Assembly (NCBI GenBank): GCA_039565995.1
Contig: CP154795.1
Location: 1,488,001-1,552,000, forward strand
Reading direction: 5' to 3'
DNA length: 64,000 nucleotides
Source of the DNA: Propionibacteriaceae bacterium ZF39
Lineage (GTDB): Bacteria; Actinomycetota; Actinomycetes; Propionibacteriales; Propionibacteriaceae
Positions 33,942 to 42,430 of the stretch are shown here, piece after piece (within the stretch, counting starts at the first letter, position 1; each line of letters starts with the position of its first letter). The notes beneath the pieces were generated by a model that searched no databases, was not told the DNA's origin, and saw nothing but the letters and a program-made list of their open reading frames with translations. A program made the translations under genes and the position numbers.

Positions 33942-35354
33942 TCAGGGCTTCATCGTCAATTCGGTCGGATGGATGTGTTGGCGGGCGACGATGACGGCCC
34001 GCACGACGATGGCCAGCGCGATCGCGATGCCGATCGCGGTCCACAACAGACCGTCGGCGATGAAGATGCACACCATGGCGACAAGGTTCGGGACCAGATA
34101 GAGCACAGACCACTTGATATAGCCACCGAAGGACGGGGTGCGGACGCCGGCACTGTCGGCCACGGTCTTGGTCATGAAGTTGGGGCCGTTGCCGATATAG
34201 GTGATCGCACCGCAGAAGACCGAGCCGAGGGAGATGGCGACGAGATAACTCTCGGGTACGCCCGGGGCGAAGCCGATCCGCGGGTCGCCCGGCAGTCGGG
34301 AGGCCATTTCATAGAACGTGGCGTAGGTTGGCGCATTGTCGAGGAACGCGGACAAGCCGCCCGAGAAGACGAAGAACGTCACCTTGTTCAAGGGCAGTGA
34401 CGGGGCGACCTGACCCAGGAATTTCAGCGCCGGAATCATGGCCAGGAAGATTCCGATGAACAGGGCAGCCACCTCGAGAATGGGCCCCCAGGTGAACTTG
34501 TTGAGCCCAAAACGAGCTTCCCTGTTGCCGACGAAATACGACAGCGCGGCAGCGGTGACAAACACGATCTCGCGCCAGGGCACAAACTGGAACCACGCCG
34601 CGTGGCCCTCCTCGATCGCGTGGAGATTGAGCGATGGGATGAAGGCCACGGCGAGGATGACCATCGCGAAGAACAGGAAGTTGATCTTCCCCACGATGCT
34701 GAGTTTGGTCCGGGCCGAGTCGTCCCAGGCGATGGCAAACGCGGATTCCGAGGCGTACGCCTTGCGGTCGAGCGCGTAATAGCTGACCAGCAGCAATGCG
34801 TTCACAAACAGCCATTCGGGGAAGAGCTGGAACGTCCATTCGAACGGGACGCCCCGCAGGAAACCCAGGAACAGCGGCGGATCGCCGAGTGGAGTCAGCA
34901 AACCACCGCAGTTGGCCACGATGAAGATCGTGAAGACGACCGTGTGCACGCGAAACTCACGCTCGCGATTGGTGTTGAGCAGCGGCCGGATGAGCAGCAT
35001 GGCTGCGCCGGTCGTGCCGATGAACGAAGCGATCACGCCACCGATCGCCAGGAAGATCGTGTTGTTGCGAGGCGTGGCGCGGATATCGCCCTTGAGGAAG
35101 ATCCCGCCCGAGACGACGAACAGGGCGAACAGCAACAGGATGAACTGGAAAAATTCGAACAGGGCGTGCACGACGGCCGTTGACTCGCCTGCCAGCACGA
35201 ACCACAGCGCGATCGGCAGTCCGCACGCCAGGGCGATCAGCAGCTTGACCGGGTTCTTCTCCCACGCGTGCTCTGTCGCGGGCACCAGGGGCAGGATCGC
35301 GATGCACAGGAGCAGCACAACGAACGGGATGATGCTCCACCATTCGACTGTCAT
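33942..35354 (-). CDS. NhaD-type sodium:proton antiporter
   Basis: 470 residues with about twelve membrane segments in the ion transporter superfamily fold of ArsB, NhaD and CitM. Characteristic pieces are GGIFLKGDIRATPRNNTIFL, FIGTTGAAMLLIRPLLNTNR, VANCGGLLTPLGDPPLFLGF and the second-half counterpart GGLSAFLDNAPTYATFYEMA. The paired N-G/D-P-P elements are as in NhaD antiporters, which exchange Na+ for H+ at alkaline pH; dicarboxylate transport is the other possibility. ATG 35354 has GGAAGG seven bases upstream; an earlier in-frame start is less likely. It is divergent from the monophosphatase-type gene. Confidence 0.85.
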   Translation of the reverse strand: MTVEWWSIIPFVVLLLCIAILPLVPATEHAWEKNPVKLLIALACGLPIALWFVLAGESTAVVHALFEFFQFILLLFALFVVSGGIFLKGDIRATPRNNTIFLAIGGVIASFIGTTGAAMLLIRPLLNTNREREFRVHTVVFTIFIVANCGGLLTPLGDPPLFLGFLRGVPFEWTFQLFPEWLFVNALLLVSYYALDRKAYASESAFAIAWDDSARTKLSIVGKINFLFFAMVILAVAFIPSLNLHAIEEGHAAWFQFVPWREIVFVTAAALSYFVGNREARFGLNKFTWGPILEVAALFIGIFLAMIPALKFLGQVAPSLPLNKVTFFVFSGGLSAFLDNAPTYATFYEMASRLPGDPRIGFAPGVPESYLVAISLGSVFCGAITYIGNGPNFMTKTVADSAGVRTPSFGGYIKWSVLYLVPNLVAMVCIFIADGLLWTAIGIAIALAIVVRAVIVARQHIHPTELTMKP

Positions 35355-35479
35355 CGGCGTGCCTTCCGTGCGCAATGCTGCCTTCGGCCTGGGGCGATCG
35401 TGGCAGCGATCTGTCCGCGGGGCGAGTTCACGGGCCGGGCGGTCGCCAATTCCTTGGCGAGGTCGGGCAGGGTAGACCT

Positions 35480-36271
35480 ATGACAGGTCGAGGGCTGACC
35501 ACCGAGCAGGTGCTGGAGTTGCTGCAGCAGACCGCCGAAGAGGTCATCCGGCCGCGCTGGCGAGCACTGGCGGACGATGAGGTCTCTGAGAAGAATCCGG
35601 GTGACTTCGTCACCGTTGCCGACCACGAATCCGAGGAGCGCATTACTGCGGTGCTGCAGGCAGCCTGGCCCGACGCGCTGATCGTCGGCGAGGAGGCGGC
35701 TGCGGTGCACCCCTCGATTGTCCACCAGGTGCACTCCGCCGAGCATGCGTTCGTCGTAGATCCCGTCGACGGGACCCGCAATTTCATCCACGGCTCCAAG
35801 AACTATGCCGTAATGGTCGGCGAGGTCCGTCGGGGCGAGATCACCCGCGGCTGGATCTGGCAACCGGAGCTCGATCGGGCCTGGGTCGCGGAGCTGGGCG
35901 CCGGGGCCACGTGCAACGGCGAGGCGATCAATCGGCCAGCCCCCGAAAAAACCGCTCTGGTCGGCTCGACCACCCAGCGTCGGTTGCTGCGTCGGACTCG
36001 GCCGGCCGAGATCGCCGGAGACCTTGGTTACACCCTGTACGCCTGCGGCATCGACTATCCGAACATGTGCCTCGGCATCGCCGACGACTTCCTGATCTAT
36101 CGCAACATGAAGCCCTGGGACCACGTCCCCGGGTCACTCATCCTGCGCGAACTCGGCGGCGTCTCCCGCATGATCGACGGCACCGACTATCAGGGCCAGC
36201 AGACCAACCTGCCCCTTATCGCCGCGGTCAACCAGGACGTTTGGGATATCGCGAGGCGTTGCCTCGATTAG
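35480..36271 (+). CDS. Inositol monophosphatase-family enzyme
   Basis: 263 residues with the lithium-sensitive phosphatase motifs: GDFVTVADHESE (first metal site), IVGEEAAAVH (Glu), VVDPVDGTRNFIHG (motif DPxDGT) and the last metal ligand MKPWDHVPGSLILRELGG. Likely substrates are inositol-1-phosphate or histidinol phosphate; the family cannot be split by eye. With Ino1 4 kb away, inositol phosphate is plausible. ATG 35480 starts the conserved N-terminal helix TTEQVLELLQQTAEEVI. It is the last backbone-like gene before the AT-richer island. Confidence 0.87.
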   Translation: MTGRGLTTEQVLELLQQTAEEVIRPRWRALADDEVSEKNPGDFVTVADHESEERITAVLQAAWPDALIVGEEAAAVHPSIVHQVHSAEHAFVVDPVDGTRNFIHGSKNYAVMVGEVRRGEITRGWIWQPELDRAWVAELGAGATCNGEAINRPAPEKTALVGSTTQRRLLRRTRPAEIAGDLGYTLYACGIDYPNMCLGIADDFLIYRNMKPWDHVPGSLILRELGGVSRMIDGTDYQGQQTNLPLIAAVNQDVWDIARRCLD

Positions 36272-36395
36272 TCATTCTCCTTCGAGGGAACAACAGCCGA
36301 TGCCGACGTGCGGGCCTTGATTCGGGCGCTTCTTCTTGCAGTGTGAGATTCTATTTGGGTGGCAGGGTTCTGATCGTGGCTCTAGGGGAGGGTTT

Positions 36396-36455
36396 GTAAC
36401 GTCTCGCACAAGGACTCCTGTCCGCCCCCGTCCCCGACGCTCAATCGTGAAGATC
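36396..36455. mobile_element. Remnant of an ISL3-family element end
   Basis: The block TCGCACAAGG at 36404-36413 and the block TCAATCGTGAAGATCC near 36440-36455 closely match the start-codon end of the complete ISL3 copy at 40133-40273 (TCGCACAAGG and TCAATTGTGAAGAGCC). The intervening 90 bases of the full copy are reduced to about 25. The rest of that element is gone. Confidence 0.5.
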
Positions 36456-36504
36456 CGAGAAAGTCTGTGCCCAAACAGTCCTCACTTCATTTGAGGAGCT
36501 CGAT

Positions 36505-36777
36505 GTGACTTTGAAGACGTCCCCAGGGAAACATCACTCTTGCCTGAGCGTCGTCCTCATCTTTATTTTGTCACAAATAATAGGAATATTTGCTGGAATG
36601 TGGCTAATCGAAACTGTTGTTCTTTGGAACTGTAAGACGAATCCGGCTTGCGGCGGAGCCGGCTACTTCGCACTATTCCCATTCTCGATGGCTGTGTCAT
36701 TCGGACTACTGGTGGCCATTTGGCTCACCGTCAAGAATCTCTTAATGATGAGAAGAAAACGGCGGCAAAAGGACTGA
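36505..36777 (+). CDS. Small membrane protein of unknown function
   Basis: 90 residues with two membrane segments, SVVLIFILSQIIGIFAGMWL and LFPFSMAVSFGLLVAIWLTV, joined by a loop with two cysteines (WNCKTNPACGG), and a basic C-terminus MRRKRRQKD. GAGGAG lies 6 bases before GTG 36505, so translation is likely. Codon use is AT-richer than in flanking genes, with many codons ending in A or T. I do not recognise the family. It is the first gene of an island full of ISL3 remnants. Confidence 0.6.
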   Translation: MTLKTSPGKHHSCLSVVLIFILSQIIGIFAGMWLIETVVLWNCKTNPACGGAGYFALFPFSMAVSFGLLVAIWLTVKNLLMMRRKRRQKD

Positions 36778-36818
36778 ATACGAGGAGAAGAAGGAGCCCC
36801 GGCAAACCTGCCCAATCG

Positions 36819-36999
36819 GGCTCTTCACAATCTGGGATGATGTCGCTCAGTGGCAGGATGTCGGCAAGACCCAGCTCATCCAGACCAGTGAACATTCAAG
36901 GACGGCGTTAAGAACCTTCATAGTCGAAAAACCTCGACCCATTCCCTGGCGCCGCGCGGCCACCTCAAACAGCCGCTACACTTTCTACTGCGAAGAGCC
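36819..36999. mobile_element. 181-bp miniature ISL3-type element
   Basis: The left end GGCTCTTCACA (36819-36829) and right end TGCGAAGAGCC (36989-36999) form an inverted repeat, extended outward by AATCG/CGATT. The left end resembles the start-codon end of the intact ISL3 copy. The right end, read inward, agrees with the stop-codon end of that copy at about 20 of 23 bases. Only about 160 bases lie between, so this looks like an internally deleted, non-autonomous derivative. No clean 8-bp target duplication is seen. It lies within the 321-bp gene-free stretch 36778-37098. Confidence 0.5.
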
Positions 37000-37098
37000 C
37001 GATTACCACATGCTGGAACGTTGGTGGGTGTAGCGCGAACCAGGGCTCTAATAATGAAGCGGAGGTGAGGACAAAGAAAAGAAAGAGGTGATAAATAG

Positions 37099-37500
37099 AT
37101 GAAATCCGATTCGCAAGACGAGGATGTGCTAACAATAGGTGCGGTTATCGGTGGTGTGAGTGCGGAACTGGATGCCTGGGGGCTCGAAATCGCAAAACTC
37201 GAACGCGAGATCACTCGTGACCAGCGAGAGATCTCGAGCCCCTTAAACCTGAACGTGATATATCATCTTTCGGGGCCCGTGGTGAAAGTTGACTTTTCTG
37301 GAATAGAAGTGATGAGGTTCAGCCGTCAGAGATCTCTTCTCAGAGTGGATGCAGCCGTGCCGCCTGATAGGATCGAAAATCGCCGAGCAATCCTCCTTGA
37401 ACTGATGGTGGAAGCAATTGACGCGGCGGAGATATTCGCCCGTCAACGAGGAATTGCTGAGGATCTTACTGCTATCAGAGGAATTATTCCAAGATCTTGA
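37099..37500 (+). CDS. Hypothetical protein of the AT-richer island
   Basis: 133 residues. A near-perfect ribosome site AGAGGTGAT lies 8 bases upstream of ATG 37099, which argues for real translation. The protein starts acidic (KSDSQDEDVLTIGAVIGG), then has a helical stretch WGLEIAKLEREITRDQREI and a beta-rich part with VIYHLSGPVVKVDFSGIEVM. The C-terminal helix is LELMVEAIDAAEIFARQRG. No membrane segment or catalytic motif is apparent. Base composition is clearly lower in G+C than in neighbours. The family is not recognised; small cytoplasmic proteins in such islands are often immunity or antitoxin proteins, but nothing here proves that. Confidence 0.6.
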   Translation: MKSDSQDEDVLTIGAVIGGVSAELDAWGLEIAKLEREITRDQREISSPLNLNVIYHLSGPVVKVDFSGIEVMRFSRQRSLLRVDAAVPPDRIENRRAILLELMVEAIDAAEIFARQRGIAEDLTAIRGIIPRS

Positions 37501-37714
37501 CGAGATGATCGGCACTATGGAAGAGGCTTCCTCCGGTTGGCTGGACGGATGTCCTCCTTGAATGGCTGCTCGCCTTAAATGAGATGGCGAAATGGCCAGT
37601 GGGGTGTCGTTAGTTTGTGGGTGGTGGTTTCCGAGAATGGGGCATAGTGAATTGATTGGCTCCTGGCGGAGTGAGATTGGTGGACCGGTTTTTTGGAGGA
37701 TCGGGTTTCTCAAA

Positions 37715-38398
37715 GTGAATTTTCGCGAAGCTCGTGATGCTCTGTATGGCTGGCGAAAGCACATACATCGCAGAAGTCGGGGCGATGTTCTTCTTGAAGA
37801 TCTCAACGAGGGGCTCCATTCTAGTGTTCAGCGGCTAGAACCTTTGACGCTGATGGGGCATTCCCGTGAACTTTTAATCAAGACAAAGAGCGCCGATTGG
37901 GTCGCTCTTGTAGATTGTGGATTAGGGGGATCGGACCCGGAGTCGGCCATCAGCATGCTGACTCGTGATTTAGGCGCTTCAGGAGTCATAATCTTCTCCA
38001 CCCCTGATAGTCCCTTTTCACTCGAAGCCCGCAGATTTTCAGTGTTTGAGCCTTCCTGCGGAAGTCTACCCAATTGCATTAGGAGTGTGATGGTTTCTAA
38101 TGAGGGAGACGAGCGGAGGTCCAGGTGGACTTTTGATCAGTTCGGAGCGATTCAGCCCTATGAAAATCGGGCAGCCTATACGAATCGTCGAATAAGAGAT
38201 CGACTCACCGACGAATTGATCTCATCTTACGCGAAGAGTCTCGGGATTGATGTTTTCGATGAATCATATTACTGCGGCCCATCTGCTTTGATTTCCTCTC
38301 CCGAGTGTTCGCATTCTGCAATTAGTGGTGTTGAGGTGACTCAGATGACGGTTAAGGACGCAATAGAAGAGATGCGAAGCTTCTCATCGAAGAACTGA
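37715..38398 (+). CDS. Hypothetical protein, actinobacterial orphan family
   Basis: 227 residues from GTG 37715; the frame is open from 37592, so the start is uncertain. The N-terminus NFREARDALYGWRKHIHRR looks natural, unlike the sequence before it. The middle holds DWVALVDCGLGGSDPESAIS and GASGVIIFSTPDSPF. The C-terminal half reads RWTFDQFGAIQPYENRAAY and RRIRDRLTDELISSYAKSLG. The order of a W-x-F-x-x-x-G strand, QPYE and a RRIRDRLT helix recalls actinobacterial hypothetical proteins often found near toxin loci. I cannot name the family. Codon use is AT-rich. No membrane segment or signal peptide is seen. Confidence 0.6.
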   Translation: MNFREARDALYGWRKHIHRRSRGDVLLEDLNEGLHSSVQRLEPLTLMGHSRELLIKTKSADWVALVDCGLGGSDPESAISMLTRDLGASGVIIFSTPDSPFSLEARRFSVFEPSCGSLPNCIRSVMVSNEGDERRSRWTFDQFGAIQPYENRAAYTNRRIRDRLTDELISSYAKSLGIDVFDESYYCGPSALISSPECSHSAISGVEVTQMTVKDAIEEMRSFSSKN

Positions 38399-38835
38399 TT
38401 GCGAATCCTCCAGAATGAGTTCGCTTGATTAGGGAGAAATGCTCGTCTCACATTCCCACGCATCGGGATACTTGCACCATAATCGATCCCCGCCCAGAAT
38501 GAAAATGCGTGCGTATCGCAATCTCCGAAGGGTTGAGAATTCGTCGAGGTCGCCTTGAATCACAACAATCGAATAATCACTGCATATCCAAGTATCGGCG
38601 GGAGTCCAGAATGCCCCTAGGGCGAGTGATGGAACGACTTGACCTAATGGAAGAACTCAGCGCCGTCGACATTATTTGTGTGCATCTGAACCGTGGCAGA
38701 TGCTTTGCTATCAAGCTTGAGACGCCGAGATGCTGGATTTCGTTCTGGAGTAAGTCTGGAGTGCCACCGGTCGCTATTTGGATCGAGGAAGCTGCGGCCG
38801 AGCAGTTGCTCGAAATGCACAGCCGCATTCCCTTT

Positions 38836-38843
38836 ACCAATCC
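38836..38843 (+). repeat. Left 8-bp target duplication of the ISL3 element
   Basis: ACCAATCC, repeated at 40274-40281. The 8-bp length is typical of ISL3-family insertion. Confidence 0.85.
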
Positions 38844-40273
38844 GGCTCTTCACAGAAGAGAGTGGATTTGGGGTCTGAAGCCGCCAGCGTCGAGTAGGCA
38901 GCGGGCGATGTAGTGGGTGAGGTTCCGGAATCCGCGGGCGGTGCCGCGGAGGTGTTCGAGGAGCCCGTTGATGGCTTCGGTGGGGCCGTTGCTGGTGCCG
39001 GGGTAATCGAAGTACGCGAGGACGTCGCCACGGCGCCGGTGCAGGGTCTGTCCGAGGGTGCGGAGTTCGTCCAGCCCGGTGGGCACTCCGGCGCGGAGGG
39101 TGTCGATGACCCGGCTCATCAGCTGTTTGCCGTGCTCGGGTTTCTCGGCCTGGTAGGCGGCGATGATGTCTTGGTACACACTCCAGGTGATCTCGAACGC
39201 GCATGGTCCGGATCTTCGAATACCTGCAGGAGTCGGTGCCATTGTTTGTCGGTCAACAACTCGGTCCGGGTGCGCGCGGCCCGGCGGATCCCGAACAGCG
39301 GATCCCCCGAACGCCCGCGGTGGCCCAGGGTCTGTTGCTGCAGCCGTTGGCGGCACTGGGTGAGCTTGTCCCCGGCCAACGCGACCACGTGAAAGGGATC
39401 CATGACGGTGGTGACGTTGTCGATGCTCTCGGTCGCGGCGGTCTTGTATCCGGTGAACCCGTCCATCGCCACGACCTCGACCCGGTCACGGAACTCTGGC
39501 GTTTGGGCCTGAAGCCAGGACTTGAACGCCTTCTTCGACCGGCCCTCCAACACCGCCAACAGCCTCGACGGACCGGTGTGTGTCCTGGTCGGAGTGAGAT
39601 CGATGACCACGGTCACGTACTTGTCTCCGAACCGGGTATGCCGCCACACATGTTCATCGACACCGACGGTGGTGACGCCGTCCAACCGTGTCGGGTCGGT
39701 GAACAGCCAGTCGGTGGCCGCGGCCAGGAGGGCGTCGCTGGCGGTGTTCCAGCCCACCCCGAGCAGGGCTGCGGTCCGGGCGATCGAGAGCCGATCGATC
39801 ACGATCGATTTCACCGCCATCGTGATCGCATCGCGGGACAGCTTGCCCCGCCCCGGCGCGGCGGGCTTGATGCAGTGGCGCCACGTCCGGCGACATCCCC
39901 GGCAGCGGTATCGCGGGATCCGGACCCGCAAGGTCGTGGGCTTCCACCCGTAGGGCACGTGCGCGAGGTCCCGCACCACGGTGTCATGACGGACACCGCC
40001 CTGCCCACAGCCCGGACACGGGGTCGCCTCGGTGGTCGGGGCGCAGACCAGGACCGTGTGCTCGGGCTCGACCTGTTGAGCGAGCACGGTCAGCCCGAGA
40101 CGGTCCAAACGGCAGAAGGTATCCAGGCAGGGTGGGGTAGCGTTTCGCACAAGGGCCCTTGGGTTCGAGGGTGGTGATTAGACACCTTCATCCTCACCCA
40201 AGGGCCCCCTCCCATCCCGCTCCGACCCACCCCACTACCTGACCGCCGGTTACCCCCTCAATTGTGAAGAGCC
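38844..40273 (-). mobile_element. ISL3-family insertion sequence (1430 bp)
   Basis: The ends GGCTCTTCACA (38844-38854) and TGTGAAGAGCC (40263-40273) are perfect 11-bp inverted repeats, flanked by 8-bp direct repeats ACCAATCC. One transposase gene fills it on the minus strand. The ends and target size match ISL3-family elements. It contains no GCGTACGC palindrome. The transposase carries one frameshift, so this copy may be immobile by itself. Confidence 0.9.
38850..40150 (-). pseudogene. ISL3-family transposase with one frameshift
   Basis: From GTG 40150 the frame gives a zinc-ribbon-like start (CPGCGQGGVRHDTVVRD, RIPRYRCRGCRRTW) and an HTH (LSIARTAALLGVGWNTASDA). The DDE core follows, with VTTVGVDEHVWRHTRFG, VEVVAMDGFTGYKTAA and MDPFHVVALAGDKL. 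At about 39195-39206 one base is missing in ATGCGCG; after correction the protein continues FEITWSVYQDIIAAYQAEKP and YPGTSNGPTEAINGLLEHLR (catalytic Glu). It ends at PQIHSLL and TGA 38850, inside the terminal repeat. Either this is a real inactivating deletion or a sequencing slip. Confidence 0.85.
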
Positions 40274-40281
40274 ACCAATCC
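40274..40281 (+). repeat. Right 8-bp target duplication of the ISL3 element
   Basis: ACCAATCC, identical to 38836-38843; the interrupted reading frame resumes directly after it. Confidence 0.85.
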
Positions 40282-40451
40282 GATGGTGGAGCCCGGGTCG
40301 TCATGGGCGCGGTTCCGGGCCGGCATCAATGCGTCAGCCTGGGTCAGCGCGTTTTTCAATCGGAGCCGGACTCTTGTTATCAGGAGAGCCGTGGGATCCC
40401 GCTGATTTGGACTGTGCACGACTGCCTTGGTATTGCTTGCCGTGAAGTGCA

Positions 40452-41324
40452 TCAAGCCAGCGGCAGGTGCGGGCGTACGCCCTCGGTGGTCATTTCGGCG
40501 TAGGCCGTGCGTACGCCTTCGGAGATGCGGTCCCACGGCAGGAGCCACTCGCCCTTGGCCTCGGCTTCGTCGAACCGTACGCCCTCGCGTACGAGCCGCT
40601 CTGCCTCATAGGGCAGCTGCGCCAGGGCGCCGAGCTGTTGGACGACGGTTTCGCGATCGGTGACATCGCCGTGGCCGGGGACGACAATCGTGTCGGGCTT
40701 GACCATGCCGATGATCATGTTGAGGGTCGCGGGCCAGCCGCGCGGTGACGACTCGGGTTCCATCAAGGGATGGGGCAGCTCGACGAGGTCGCCGGCGAAC
40801 AGTACGCCCGCATCCGGCACATGCACGACAGCATCGGTCAGCGTGTGGGCATGCCCGAGGTGCACGATCTCGACGAGCCGATTGCCCAGATTGACGGCCG
40901 CAGCGATCGAGAACATGTTCTTCGGCAGCCTCAGCTCTTCAGGAGTCAGTCCCAACCCCTCCGCCTCGCGCAGGACGCCCGCGTCGCTGATCCGGTGTTC
41001 CAGCATCTCGTGGCCCCACGACTCGAGATCGTCGAACGCGGCCAGGCCGAACCAGTGGTCGCGGTGCTCGTGCGTCACGGCAACCCCGACCAGCGGGACG
41101 TCGGTCACCGCAGCCACAGACTCGCGCAACCGGGCACCCTGCTCGGGCGTACTCCCGCAATCGACCAGCAACGCGCCCGTCTCGCCGACGATCAACCCGA
41201 TCGTGACGGCATCGGGCTCGGCGACGAGCCGATAGATCCCGGGCGCGACCTCCTGCCAGGGGCCCTCGGGCCCGGCCGGAGTCTGGTCTGCAGAGCGGTG
41301 CGTGGACTCGGAAGGAGAGTTCAT
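40452..41324 (-). CDS. Metallo-beta-lactamase-fold hydrolase
   Basis: 290 residues. All five MBL motifs are present: LLVDCGSTPEQG (Asp), VTHEHRDHWFG (HxHxDH), LGHAHTLTDAVVHV (His), LFAGDLVELPHPLM (Asp) and IVVPGHGDVTD (His). The substrate is unknown; the layout is that of the general hydrolase class that includes lactonases and quinone-induced proteins rather than true beta-lactamases. It has no signal peptide. Its ATG 41324 is 11 bases from the CIRCE element of the divergent hrcA operon, so heat-shock control may touch it too. Its 3' end marks the right edge of the AT-richer island. Confidence 0.87.
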   Translation of the reverse strand: MNSPSESTHRSADQTPAGPEGPWQEVAPGIYRLVAEPDAVTIGLIVGETGALLVDCGSTPEQGARLRESVAAVTDVPLVGVAVTHEHRDHWFGLAAFDDLESWGHEMLEHRISDAGVLREAEGLGLTPEELRLPKNMFSIAAAVNLGNRLVEIVHLGHAHTLTDAVVHVPDAGVLFAGDLVELPHPLMEPESSPRGWPATLNMIIGMVKPDTIVVPGHGDVTDRETVVQQLGALAQLPYEAERLVREGVRFDEAEAKGEWLLPWDRISEGVRTAYAEMTTEGVRPHLPLA

Positions 41325-41334
41325 AATGGCTAGA

Positions 41335-41361
41335 CTGGCACTCGCGCCTCAGGAGTGCCAA
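41335..41361. promoter_or_regulatory. CIRCE operator (HrcA binding site)
   Basis: TGGCACTC (41336-41343) and GAGTGCCA (41353-41360) are a perfect inverted repeat with a 9-base spacer, matching the CIRCE consensus TTAGCACTC-N9-GAGTGCTAA except for A to G (and partner) and the outermost T. It lies 42 bases before hrcA, so HrcA is expected to repress its own operon. Confidence 0.88.
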
Positions 41362-41402
41362 GCCGGCCGGAGGACAGGCCGATCGGGCACGGAAGGGGAG
41401 AG

Positions 41403-42419
41403 ATGGTGGACGAACGCAAAATGCGCGTGCTGCGCGCGATCGTGACCGACTATGTCTCCACCCGCGAGCCTGTGGGCTCGAAGGCCCTCGTCGACCGCCA
41501 CAACCTCGGCGTGTCACCGGCCACGGTGCGCAATGACATGGCGAGCCTGGAGGACGAGGGCTACATCGCCCAGCCCCACACCAGCGCCGGCCGCATCCCG
41601 ACCGACAAGGGCTATCGCCTGTTCGTCGACAAGCTCGCCAACATCAAGCCCCTGTCGATCGCCGAGCGGCGCGCGATCCAGGTATTCCTGTCCGGCGCGG
41701 TCGATATCGACGACATCGTGAGCCGGACCGTCCGGCTGCTGGCCCAGATCACCCAGCAGGTCGCGATCGTGCAATATCCGATCCAGTCCAATACGACGAT
41801 CCGCCACGTCGAGCTCGTCTCCCTGACAACCGACCGCGTGCTGCTGATCGTCATCAACTCCCTCGGCCGGGTCGAGCAGCGGGCCATTGAGCTCCCGGGC
41901 CACGACGAGACAGATCTCGCTGCCCTGAAGCACAGCCTCAATGAGGCAGTCGTCGGGCGTACGCCGGCCGACGCGGCGGCTGAGTTGGGGCTTCTCGCCG
42001 ACCGTCCGGCGCCCCCGGAGATGCAGCTGCGCATCCGGATCGGTGTCACCGCACTCCTGGAGGTCCTGAGCAGCGAGCCGACGATGCGGGTCGCGGTGGC
42101 GGGCGTACCCAATCTGACGCGGTTCGGTGACTTCACCACGACCGTCCAGCCGGTGCTGGAGGCGCTGGAGGAGCAGGTCGTGCTGCTCCGGCTGCTGGGC
42201 GAGGCGTCCACCGGCGACACCCTGACCGTGAAGATCGGTCAGGAGAACGAGTATGAACCTCTGCAGTCGACCTCCTTGGTGGCTGCGGCGTACGGTAATC
42301 ACGATGACGTATGGGCCGGGCTCGGCATCATGGGCCCGACTCGGATGGATTACCCCTCCACCATGGCCTCCGTGCGCGCGGTGGCGCGTTATGTCGGCCG
42401 GTTCCTCACCGAAGGATGA
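41403..42419 (+). CDS. hrcA: Heat-inducible transcription repressor HrcA
   Basis: 338 residues. The winged-helix N-terminus reads [40 protein letters not shown] and [20 protein letters not shown], all diagnostic. The rest is the HrcA dimer and inserted domain, ending in [20 protein letters not shown]. HrcA binds CIRCE together with GroEL feedback. ATG 41403 has GGAAGGGGAGAG upstream. A CIRCE site lies 42 bases before the start. The gene overlaps or closely precedes dnaJ. Confidence 0.96.
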   Translation: MVDERKMRVLRAIVTDYVSTREPVGSKALVDRHNLGVSPATVRNDMASLEDEGYIAQPHTSAGRIPTDKGYRLFVDKLANIKPLSIAERRAIQVFLSGAVDIDDIVSRTVRLLAQITQQVAIVQYPIQSNTTIRHVELVSLTTDRVLLIVINSLGRVEQRAIELPGHDETDLAALKHSLNEAVVGRTPADAAAELGLLADRPAPPEMQLRIRIGVTALLEVLSSEPTMRVAVAGVPNLTRFGDFTTTVQPVLEALEEQVVLLRLLGEASTGDTLTVKIGQENEYEPLQSTSLVAAAYGNHDDVWAGLGIMGPTRMDYPSTMASVRAVARYVGRFLTEG

Positions 42420-42430
42420 ACAACCCTCAG

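Larger units (their letters stand above)
38611..40405 (+). pseudogene. Small orphan gene split by an ISL3 insertion
   Basis: The 5' part (38611-38843) starts at ATG with GGGAG 7 bases upstream and encodes MPLGRVMERLDLMEELSAVD, then ending EQLLEMHSRIPFTN. The ISL3 element interrupts it after base 38843. Removing the element and one copy of the 8-bp duplication lets the same frame continue at 40282 as PMVEPGSSWARFRAGINASA and on to TGA 40403-40405. The rebuilt protein has 118 residues: an alpha/beta start with ICVHLNRGRCFAIKL and an arginine-rich end. The family is not recognised. The clean repair shows the insertion is recent. Confidence 0.7.

Noticed and set aside
36272-36504. tRNA gene as an integration site at the left edge of the island
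   Set aside because: No cloverleaf or TTCGA-type arm could be found by eye; the stretch holds an ISL3 end remnant instead.
36752-37034. Open frame reading LFTIWDDVAQWQDVGKTQ and ending FYCEEPDYHMLERWWV
   Set aside because: It has no start codon in a useful place and spans the miniature ISL3 element, so it is more likely element sequence than a gene.
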